Of a DNA stretch of 64,000 nt, positions 1 to 6,960 are shown piece by piece. The notes under the pieces are model-generated. The model saw only the letters and a list, made by a program, of their open reading frames with translations, was not told the origin of the DNA and searched no databases. The stretch's first letter is position 1; the number at the start of each line of letters is the position of its first letter. Both the position numbers and the translations under genes were made by a program. This stretch comes from JAEUOS01 sp031423955 (GTDB lineage: Bacteria > Pseudomonadota > Gammaproteobacteria > Burkholderiales > JAEUOS01), in contig JANPGJ010000069.1 of assembly GCA_031423955.1 (NCBI GenBank), positions 7,106-71,105 of the forward strand, given 5' to 3'.

Positions 1-693
1 ACGGGTCAGCAGCAAAGCCTCCAGCCCCAGTTCAATGCGCAATGCCTGGGCGCGCACCGCAAGGTCGGTCTCGGAAGACCACGCGCCGACCACCTGGGCC
101 AGTTCCGCACGATTCGGCGTCAGCATGGTCGCACCAGTGTAGCGGGCATAGTCGCGTCCCTTGGGATCGACCAGAACTTTTTTGCCGGCCGCCTTCGCTG
201 TCGCTATCATCTCGGCGATATGCGTCAGTCCACCCTTGCCGTAGTCAGACAGAATCACGACGTCGACTTCGCCAAGCAGGCGCCTGAATTCGTCGAGTTT
301 GCCGGTAAGCACTTCATGGCTGGGCATTTCCTCGAAATCGATGCGCAGCAACTGCTGCTGGCGCCCGATCACCCGCAACTTGATGGTCGTCTTGTAGAGC
401 GGGTCCACATGCAGGGCAGCGCGGATGCCGGCCCCCTCAAGCAGTGACCGGATCAGGTTGCCGGGTTCGTCGTCGCCCACCACCGACAGCAGGGTGACTT
501 GCGCCCCGAGGGCTGCCGCATTGCGTGCCACGTTGGCGGCGCCGCCGAGACGCTCGTCGCTGCGCTCGACCTTGACCACCGGCACCGGCGCCTCCGGGCT
601 GATGCGGTGCACGTCGCCGAACCAGTAGCGGTCAAGCATGACATCGCCCACGATCAGCACGCGCGCGCCGGCGGCCGCTTCACGCGGGTTCAT
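1..693 (-). CDS. hldA: D-glycero-beta-D-manno-heptose-7-phosphate kinase (HldA/RfaE1), C-terminus off window
   Basis: PfkB/ribokinase-family kinase that phosphorylates heptose 7-phosphate at C1 in the ADP-heptose branch of LPS inner-core synthesis, in the cytoplasm. The first 231 residues are present; the ATP/anion-hole region at the C-terminus lies beyond the left edge. The N-terminus reads MNPREAAAGARVLIVGDVML, followed by a DRYWFGDVHRISPEAPVP segment and LGGAANVARN, both typical of RfaE domain I. The ATG at 693 is chosen because the family usually starts shortly before the VLIVGDVMLD strand. It is the last visible gene of the minus-strand run lapB-ugd-hldA, a common betaproteobacterial order. 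Whether it is a kinase alone or fused to the adenylyltransferase (HldE) cannot be seen; betaproteobacteria usually have the separate form. Confidence 0.9.
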   Translation of the reverse strand, partial: MNPREAAAGARVLIVGDVMLDRYWFGDVHRISPEAPVPVVKVERSDERLGGAANVARNAAALGAQVTLLSVVGDDEPGNLIRSLLEGAGIRAALHVDPLYKTTIKLRVIGRQQQLLRIDFEEMPSHEVLTGKLDEFRRLLGEVDVVILSDYGKGGLTHIAEMIATAKAAGKKVLVDPKGRDYARYTGATMLTPNRAELAQVVGAWSSETDLAVRAQALRIELGLEALLLTR

Positions 694-782
694 GCGCACT
701 CCATTGCGATGGCAGGATGCTGCCGCGGCACGCCGTGCGGGCGGACGCCGGTTGGATCATGATCTGCATGCAGCGCGTCCAT

Positions 783-2150
783 TCAGTGTGACTGCACCAT
801 CGCCGATTGCGGCGTGCCGTGCCGCAAATCAGGGCGACCCATCGGGTAGTAATCGAATCCCATGTCGCGAACCATCTGCGGGTCGTAGAGATTGCGGCCG
901 TCAAAAATGGTCGGAGTCGCAAGCTGACGCTTGAGGCGTTCGAAGTCCGGGCTGCGGAACTCCTTCCACTCCGTGACGATCACCAGCGCTACGGCGCCGT
1001 CAATCGCATGCATGGGATTGTCTGCATAGCGGATGCGCGATTCGTCGCCGAAGATACGTCGCGCCTCATCCATCGCCACCGGGTCGTAGGTGGTGACGGT
1101 CGCCCCGCGCTCGAGGAGTTCACCGACCAGCTCACGCGCCGGTGCCTCGCGCATGTCGTTGGTGTTAGGCTTGAACGCCAGACCCCAGATGGCGAATCGC
1201 TTGCCGCCAAGATCGGGGCCAAATCGCTTGACGATCTTGGCGGCGAGCACACGCTTCTGGTCGCCGTTGACCGCCTCGACGGCATCAAGCAGCCGCGAGC
1301 TCAGGCCCGCCTGCCTGGTCGTGCGTTGCAATGCCTGGACATCCTTGGGGAAACACGAACCGCCATACCCGCAGCCTGCGTAAAGGAAATGATAGCCGAT
1401 GCGCGGGTCGGAACCGATGCCCTGGCGCACCAGTTCCACATCCGCCCCAAGCCGTTCAGCAAGATTGGCCATTTCATTCATGAACGAAATTCGCGTCGCC
1501 AGCATCGCATTGGCGGCGTACTTGGTCAGTTCCGCCGACCGGATGTCCATGAAGATCATGCGTTCGTGATTGCGCTGAAATGGCGCATACAAGATGCGCA
1601 TCGCAGCGCGAGCGCGATCGTCATCGGCACCGATCACCACACGATCGGGCTTCATGAAATCATCGACCGCCGCGCCTTCCTTCAGGAATTCGGGATTGGA
1701 CACCACCGAAAAATCGATCACGACGCCTCGACTGGCCAACTGTTCGGCGATCGCCACACGTACCCGGTCGGCGGTGCCGACCGGAACAGTTGATTTGTCG
1801 ACCACCACCTTGGGCCCTTGCATGTGAAGCCCGATATTGCGTGCCGCCGCCGTCACGTACTGGAGATCAGCTGATCCGTCTTCATCTGGAGGGGTACCAA
1901 CCGCGATGAACTGGATATCTCCATGCGTGACCGCCGCAGCAACATCTGTGGTGAAACGAATCCGTCCGACGGCCCGGTTGCGCGCAACCATTTCCTTCAG
2001 GCCGGGTTCGAAGATCGGGATACCGCCGGCATTGAGCGTGTCGATCTTTGCCGCATCCAGATCCAGGCACAGCACATCGTTGCCGACTTCGGCAAAACAT
2101 GCACCTGTCACCAGACCGACGTAACCGGTACCGATCATGGTTATTTTCAT
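783..2150 (-). CDS. ugd: UDP-glucose 6-dehydrogenase
   Basis: NAD-dependent oxidation of UDP-glucose to UDP-glucuronate, a precursor for LPS and capsule sugars. The 455-residue protein opens with the Rossmann motif GTGYVGL at residues 7-13. It carries VDKSTVPVGT in the middle domain and the catalytic cysteine near residue 266 in GYGGSCFPKD, followed by the C-terminal UDP-binding domain with WGLAFKPNTNDMREAP. Length is normal for the family. The frame stays open upstream to 2312, but the ATG at 2150 puts the beta-strand MKITMIGTG at the N-terminus as in all homologues, so the longer form is rejected. It sits between lapB and hldA, consistent with an envelope-sugar operon. Confidence 0.95.
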   Translation of the reverse strand: MKITMIGTGYVGLVTGACFAEVGNDVLCLDLDAAKIDTLNAGGIPIFEPGLKEMVARNRAVGRIRFTTDVAAAVTHGDIQFIAVGTPPDEDGSADLQYVTAAARNIGLHMQGPKVVVDKSTVPVGTADRVRVAIAEQLASRGVVIDFSVVSNPEFLKEGAAVDDFMKPDRVVIGADDDRARAAMRILYAPFQRNHERMIFMDIRSAELTKYAANAMLATRISFMNEMANLAERLGADVELVRQGIGSDPRIGYHFLYAGCGYGGSCFPKDVQALQRTTRQAGLSSRLLDAVEAVNGDQKRVLAAKIVKRFGPDLGGKRFAIWGLAFKPNTNDMREAPARELVGELLERGATVTTYDPVAMDEARRIFGDESRIRYADNPMHAIDGAVALVIVTEWKEFRSPDFERLKRQLATPTIFDGRNLYDPQMVRDMGFDYYPMGRPDLRHGTPQSAMVQSH

Positions 2151-2211
2151 CCAATCCCTCGTGAAGTGTATCCATCCGGCAAGCTGCCTGGAAGGAGGTG
2201 GCAAACATCCC

Positions 2212-3387
2212 TCAAGACGCCGGATTGAATTCCTCGGCGCGCCTTGGCGGGTAGGTCTCCCAGCCGGCGCATCCCGGACAGCGCCAGAAAAACTGACGAG
2301 CCTTGAACCCACAATTTTCGCATGTGTAGCGGGTCATCCGGCGCGTGTGCGCGTGTATCAGATTCTTGACCATCTGCAGGTCGGCCCGGCGCTCCGGCGG
2401 TGCCAGCATCAATTGTGCTTCGAGAAGCTTGTCGAGCCCGAGAAGGGTCTGGTTTCGACGCAACTCGTCGCGCACCATCCGATATGCGGCAGATGGCCCC
2501 TCGAACTCGACCTTCAGATCGAATATCTGATCGAGCAAATCAAGCGACGGGTAGCGCTCAAGGTAGCCGGCCAGCAGGGTCAATCCTTCGGGCGCCAATC
2601 CCAGTGCCCGGTAACTTTCCATCAACCTGGCACCTACCAGTGCGAGAAACTGCGGGTCTTGCGACTCGATGTTGCGCCAGTGCTCTATCGCCGCCTGATG
2701 ACCTCCGTTGGCGGCTTCGATGTCGCCGAGAATCATGGTCGCGCGCACCGCGCGGCGATTGGCCTTGAGTGCCGCCATTGCGCTTTCACGGGCTTCGGCC
2801 GCGCGCGTCCTGGCCAGCATGCCGGCCGCCAGCTCGCAATGAAACTGCGCGATTTCCATTTGTCGCGAACTGCCGGACTCCGCTTCGATCTCGCCCGCGG
2901 CGATGATCGCCTTCTCCCAGTCCTTTTCCAACTGGTAGATCTCGAGCAGAAAAACCCGCGCCGGCGCCGCGTACTCGGTGCCGGCAAGTTTGCCCAACGC
3001 GTCTTCTGCCCGATCGAGCAGCCCGATCTTGAGATAGTCCTGCCCCAACTCGAACAGCGCATGCAGACGATCTGGCTGGTCGAGGTCGGGCCGGTTCACC
3101 AGATTGGAGTGCATGCGGATCGCGCGATCGATCTCGCCACGCCGGCGAAACAGATTACCAAGCGCGAAATGCAGTTCGATGGTCTCGGGGTCTACCTTGA
3201 CAACCTCGATGAACGCGTCAATCGCCTTGTCAGGCTGCTCGTTGAGAAGAAAATTCAGGCCGCGAAAATAGGAGCTCGGCAAGGCCTTCGATTGCGACAC
3301 CAGATGACGGATATCAACCCGCGCCGCGGCCCAGCCAAGACCGAAAAACACCGGCAACGCGAGCAACCACCAGAGGTCGATTTCCAT
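2212..3387 (-). CDS. lapB: LPS assembly protein LapB (YciM)
   Basis: Inner-membrane-anchored TPR protein. In E. coli it partners FtsH to control LpxC turnover and so LPS synthesis. The 391-residue protein has one N-terminal membrane segment (about residues 5-20, WWLLALPVFFGLGW). Tandem TPR units follow (for example the one ending ETIELHFALGNLFRRRGEID). It ends in a rubredoxin-like zinc ribbon with two CxxC pairs (CENC and CPGC). All hallmark parts are present. It lies directly downstream of lapA with a 24-bp gap, so the two are almost certainly co-transcribed, as in other proteobacteria. Confidence 0.94.
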   Translation of the reverse strand: MEIDLWWLLALPVFFGLGWAAARVDIRHLVSQSKALPSSYFRGLNFLLNEQPDKAIDAFIEVVKVDPETIELHFALGNLFRRRGEIDRAIRMHSNLVNRPDLDQPDRLHALFELGQDYLKIGLLDRAEDALGKLAGTEYAAPARVFLLEIYQLEKDWEKAIIAAGEIEAESGSSRQMEIAQFHCELAAGMLARTRAAEARESAMAALKANRRAVRATMILGDIEAANGGHQAAIEHWRNIESQDPQFLALVGARLMESYRALGLAPEGLTLLAGYLERYPSLDLLDQIFDLKVEFEGPSAAYRMVRDELRRNQTLLGLDKLLEAQLMLAPPERRADLQMVKNLIHAHTRRMTRYTCENCGFKARQFFWRCPGCAGWETYPPRRAEEFNPAS

Positions 3388-3411
3388 GATGCGAATCGCT
3401 GATTCAATTCG

Positions 3412-3699
3412 TCATTGCATGCCGTCGCGTGGTGGCGATAGCGGTTCGACCGTCGCCGCCGCGCGACTGGCAGGCGTGGTGACACCCGGGTCGCGCCGCT
3501 GGCGCAACAGGCGCGGCAGCAAGGCGAGCAGTGTCAGGATCACGCCCAGAACGAAAAACACCAGCAGCATCAGGATCAGTGGCGCCCGCCATTCGAGATC
3601 GAAATAGAAGCGCAGGGATGTCATCTCGAAGTTCTTCTGCGCGAACAGGAAGAACACGAGCAACAGGAAAATACGCAGCGCCCAGGTCAGGTACGCCAT
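3412..3699 (-). CDS. lapA: LapA-domain inner-membrane protein (YciS)
   Basis: Small (95 aa) protein with two hydrophobic segments (about residues 4-20 and 40-64) separated by a short loop containing FEMTSLRFYFDLEW, the LapA/DUF1049 pattern. LapA works with LapB in LPS homeostasis at the inner membrane. The start at 3699 gives MAYLTWALRIFLLL. The frame extends upstream to 3723, but the extra residues are not family-like. It lies immediately before lapB, and an intrinsic terminator separates it from ihfB upstream, so lapA-lapB may use their own promoter or rely on readthrough. Confidence 0.88.
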   Translation of the reverse strand: MAYLTWALRIFLLLVFFLFAQKNFEMTSLRFYFDLEWRAPLILMLLVFFVLGVILTLLALLPRLLRQRRDPGVTTPASRAAATVEPLSPPRDGMQ

Positions 3700-3762
3700 G
3701 ACCGAACCCGACCAGTGGCACACGGCGCAGAACTTGCCGCCGCGTCGTCATGCGCACCCGCC

Positions 3763-3787
3763 AAAAAAAAACGGCACTCGCGTGCCG
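3763..3787 (-). terminator. Intrinsic terminator after ihfB
   Basis: Read on the minus strand, a perfect 6-bp stem (CGGCAC / GTGCCG) with loop GCGA is followed directly by nine T residues, about 25 bases past the ihfB stop. It is the cleanest rho-independent terminator in the window. It lies between ihfB and lapA, so it should separate rpsA-ihfB from lapAB. Confidence 0.85.
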
Positions 3788-3811
3788 CCCCGGTCATCAT
3801 GCGCGCGCAGT

Positions 3812-4168
3812 TCAAGACCCTGCCGCAGCCATTGGCACCACCGTCGCCCGCGCGGCGGCCACCGCGCGGGCGGCGGCTTCCTCATTAAGGCGCGCGTCAA
3901 CCCGGTCACGCAGTTCCTTGCCGGCCTTGAAATGCGGCACATGCTTTTCCGGCACATGCACCTTCTCGCCGGATTTCGGGTTGCGACCTACCCGCGGCGG
4001 GCGGTAATTCAACCCGAAACTGCCGAAGCCACGAATTTCGATACGCTGACCGCGCGCCAGGCTCTCGCCCATGGCGTCGAGGATGGTTTTGACCGCAAAG
4101 TCCGCATCCTTGGCAACCAGTTGCGGGTAGCGCGCCGCCAGGCGCGCGATCAGGTCCGATTTGGTCAT
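3812..4168 (-). CDS. ihfB: Integration host factor beta subunit
   Basis: DNA-bending nucleoid protein that pairs with IHF-alpha. The HU/IHF fold is clear: the N-terminal helix MTKSDLIARLAARYPQL, then IEIRGFGSFGLNYRPPRVGRNP with the DNA-intercalating arm, and HFKAGKELRDRV at the end of the fold. At 118 residues it is longer than the usual 94-100 because of an alanine-rich tail (about residues 96-118). Similar basic or alanine tails occur in some betaproteobacterial homologues. It follows rpsA by 21 bp, the conserved rpsA-ihfB arrangement, and ends at a strong terminator. Confidence 0.95.
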   Translation of the reverse strand: MTKSDLIARLAARYPQLVAKDADFAVKTILDAMGESLARGQRIEIRGFGSFGLNYRPPRVGRNPKSGEKVHVPEKHVPHFKAGKELRDRVDARLNEEAAARAVAAARATVVPMAAAGS

Positions 4169-4189
4169 GCTGGGGATCAGGCTTTTCGA

Positions 4190-5899
4190 TTACTTCTGAT
4201 CCATCTTGGCCTTCAGCAAGGCCCCGAGGTTGGTGGTCCCGGTAGCCGCGTTGCCCGCATCCGCCTGCACCCGCGCCATCGCATCGCGCTCTTCGACCGA
4301 ATCCTTGGCCTTGACCGAAAGATTGATGTTGCGATTCTTGCGATCGACATTGATGACTACCGCCTCGACCGTGTCGCCTTCCTTGAGCAAGGTGCTCGCA
4401 TCCTGTACGCGATCACGCGAAATCTCGGACGCCCGCAAATAGGCCTCGACATCGTCGGCGAGCATCACGACCGCACCTTTGGCGTCGACGCTCTTGACAC
4501 GGCCAGTGACCAAGGCGCCCTTGTCGTTGGCGGCCACGAAACTGGTCCACGGGTCACCATCGAGTTGCTTGATGCCGAGCGAAATGCGTTCGCGTTCCAC
4601 ATCGATCGCCAGCACGGTCGCTTCGACTTCATCACCTTTCTTGAAGTTCTTCACCGCCTCCTCGCCGGTCAGCGACCAGGACAGGTCGGACAGGTGCACC
4701 AGGCCATCGATTCCGCCCGGCAGTCCGATGAACACACCGAAATCGGTGATCGACTTGATCGCACCGCGGACCTTGTCGTTCTTCTTGTGGTTCATCGAGA
4801 AGTCTTCCCACGGATTGGGCATGCACTGCTTCATGCCCAGCGAAATCCGGCGGCGATCTTCGTCGATCTCGAGAATCATGACTTCGACTTCGTCACCCAG
4901 CGCAACCACCTTCGACGGATGCACGTTCTTGTTGGTCCAGTCCATTTCCGACACGTGGACCAGGCCTTCGATGCCGGATTCGACTTCGACAAATGAGCCA
5001 TAGTCGGTGAGGTTGGTGACCTTGCCGAACAGCCGCGTGCCCTGCGGATAGCGTCGTCCGATGCCCACCCAGGGATCTTCGCCAAGTTGCTTGACACCAA
5101 GCGACACGCGATTTTTTTCCTGGTCGAACTTGAGGATCTTGGCGGTGATTTCATCGCCCACGGCAAGTACCTCGGAGGGATGCCGCACGCGCCGCCACGC
5201 CAGGTCGGTGATGTGCAACAGGCCATCGATGCCGCCCAGGTCGACAAATGCGCCGTAGTCGGTGATGTTCTTGACGATGCCCTTGACGATCGCGCCTTCG
5301 GCCAGGGTTTGCATCAGCTTGGCGCGCTCTTCCCCCTGCGTCGCCTCAAGGACCGCGCGGCGCGACACCACCACGTTGTTGCGCTTCTTGTCGAGCTTGA
5401 TGACCTTGAATTCCATGGTCTTGCCCTCGAAGGGCGTGGTGTCCTTGACCGGCCGCGTGTCCACCAGCGAGCCCGGCAGGAACGCGCGAATGCCGTTGGT
5501 CATGACCGTCAGGCCACCCTTGACCTTGCCGGTGATGACGCCGGTGACCAGTTCGCCCGACTCGAGCGCTTTTTCAAGGTCCATCCAGGCCGACAGGCGC
5601 TTGGCCTTGTCGCGCGACAGCAGGGTCTCGCCGAAACCGTTTTCCAGCGAATCGATCGCAACCGAGACGAAGTCGCCGGCCTTGACCGACAACTCGCCTG
5701 AATCATTCTTGAACTCCTCGAGAGGAATGTAGCTCTCGGACTTCAGTCCGGCATTGACGACCACGAAGTTGTAGTCGACTCGCACCACCTCGGCGGTGAT
5801 GACCTCGCCGGCCCGCATCTCCTGACGGCTCAGGGATTCTTCAAAAAGGGCAGCAAAGGATTCGTTGGCCACGTCAGCGGCTTGTTGGGTAAGGGACAT
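4190..5899 (-). CDS. rpsA: 30S ribosomal protein S1
   Basis: 569-residue S1 with six successive OB-fold S1 repeats; the boundaries can be followed by the recurring blocks VKGIVKNITDYGAFVDLGGI, FGKVTNLTDYGSFVEVESGI and VRGAIKSITDFGVFIGL. It recruits mRNA to the 30S subunit. The start MSLTQQAADVANESF matches other proteobacterial S1 proteins; the open frame continuing to 6046 is rejected. The 5' side has no Shine-Dalgarno: the bases just before the ATG read CCTCCTC, which resembles the anti-SD itself. Enterobacterial rpsA also lacks a normal SD and is autogenously regulated by S1, so the same may apply here. It sits between cmk and ihfB. Confidence 0.97.
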   Translation of the reverse strand: MSLTQQAADVANESFAALFEESLSRQEMRAGEVITAEVVRVDYNFVVVNAGLKSESYIPLEEFKNDSGELSVKAGDFVSVAIDSLENGFGETLLSRDKAKRLSAWMDLEKALESGELVTGVITGKVKGGLTVMTNGIRAFLPGSLVDTRPVKDTTPFEGKTMEFKVIKLDKKRNNVVVSRRAVLEATQGEERAKLMQTLAEGAIVKGIVKNITDYGAFVDLGGIDGLLHITDLAWRRVRHPSEVLAVGDEITAKILKFDQEKNRVSLGVKQLGEDPWVGIGRRYPQGTRLFGKVTNLTDYGSFVEVESGIEGLVHVSEMDWTNKNVHPSKVVALGDEVEVMILEIDEDRRRISLGMKQCMPNPWEDFSMNHKKNDKVRGAIKSITDFGVFIGLPGGIDGLVHLSDLSWSLTGEEAVKNFKKGDEVEATVLAIDVERERISLGIKQLDGDPWTSFVAANDKGALVTGRVKSVDAKGAVVMLADDVEAYLRASEISRDRVQDASTLLKEGDTVEAVVINVDRKNRNINLSVKAKDSVEERDAMARVQADAGNAATGTTNLGALLKAKMDQK

Positions 5900-6006
5900 T
5901 GAGGAGGACCTGCGTTTTGACCGTGCCACGCATTCCCGGTCTGGGGCGGCGGCAAGGAGTTGGTTTGACAATGATGCTTGCTCGTAAGGAGCGCGCACCC
6001 CCGGCT

Positions 6007-6780
6007 TCATTCCCTTTTCGTACCGATCGCCCGCGCAAGATACCAACCCACCACTGTTTCAACGGCGATGTCGATCGACATCGCCGTCGTATCCAGCAGT
6101 CTCGCATCGGCAGACCGCTTTAGCGGCGCAGTCAACCGCGCAGAATCACGCCGGTCACGCTCCACCAGATCAGCCAGAACTTCAGCCCGAACGGCACCAA
6201 AAGGGGCGCGAATAGTAGCACTAATTTCGTTTTCCATCAAACCTTTAGGTGATTCCGGCCGGCCTCCGTCGAGCGCCAGTTGCGCCGTACGCCGGCGCGC
6301 CCGTTCGACCACGTCAGCAGTCAAAAAAACCTTGAGGGAGGCGTCCGGAAACACCACTGTCGCCATATCGCGTCCATCGGCTACCAAGCCTGGGGCAGTT
6401 CGGAAGTCGCGCTGCCGCCACAGCAGCGCATTGCGCACCGCAGGAAGCGCCGCGATGCGCGACGCATCGCGCCCGCCGGCTTCCGATCTCACCGCAGCCG
6501 TCACGTCTTCGCCTGCGAGCAAGACTAGATCGCCGTTGAAGCGCAAAGCCATTGTTGCCGCACATTGCGCCAGTGCGTTCTCGACCGCGACCGGGTCATC
6601 GAGAGAGATTCCGGCGCGCACAGCGGCCACGGCGGCGGCCCGGTAAATGGCGCCGCTATCAAGGTAGTGGTACCCCAGACGGGCCGCCACGCGCTGCGCC
6701 ACAGTGCCCTTGCCGGAGGCGGACGGGCCGTCGATGGCGATGACCGGAACCGGATTCAACGTTGTGTTTTGCGGCTTCAA
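6007..6780 (-). CDS. cmk: Cytidylate kinase
   Basis: ATP-dependent phosphorylation of CMP and dCMP. The protein has the P-loop GPSASGKGT (residues 19-27), YHYLDSGAIYRAAA, and VADGRDMATVVFPDA with the CMP-binding arginine and aspartate. The length of 257 aa is slightly above the usual ~225 and fits the N- and C-terminal ends. No ATG is available before the first strand; the frame begins at TTG (6780), with a second in-frame TTG at 6759, so the exact start is uncertain and neither has a strong SD. It is followed by rpsA. The usual upstream neighbour in this group, aroA, is absent; the GGDEF-EAL gene lies there instead. Confidence 0.93.
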   Translation of the reverse strand: MKPQNTTLNPVPVIAIDGPSASGKGTVAQRVAARLGYHYLDSGAIYRAAAVAAVRAGISLDDPVAVENALAQCAATMALRFNGDLVLLAGEDVTAAVRSEAGGRDASRIAALPAVRNALLWRQRDFRTAPGLVADGRDMATVVFPDASLKVFLTADVVERARRRTAQLALDGGRPESPKGLMENEISATIRAPFGAVRAEVLADLVERDRRDSARLTAPLKRSADARLLDTTAMSIDIAVETVVGWYLARAIGTKRE

Positions 6781-6960
6781 GTCAAAGACGTCGCATTGTA
6801 AACCCGCCCCTTGTCCGGGCCCGGCGTCCTGCCGGCACTCTGCAGCAACGCCGCGCGCATGGCAGGGACCGCCAGCGGCACAAGCAGTCCGCGAGATTAT
6901 GGCCTGGTTAGCGCTATCCGGCCTACCGTACGACAGAGCGGCGCACTGCAGACGGAATGT

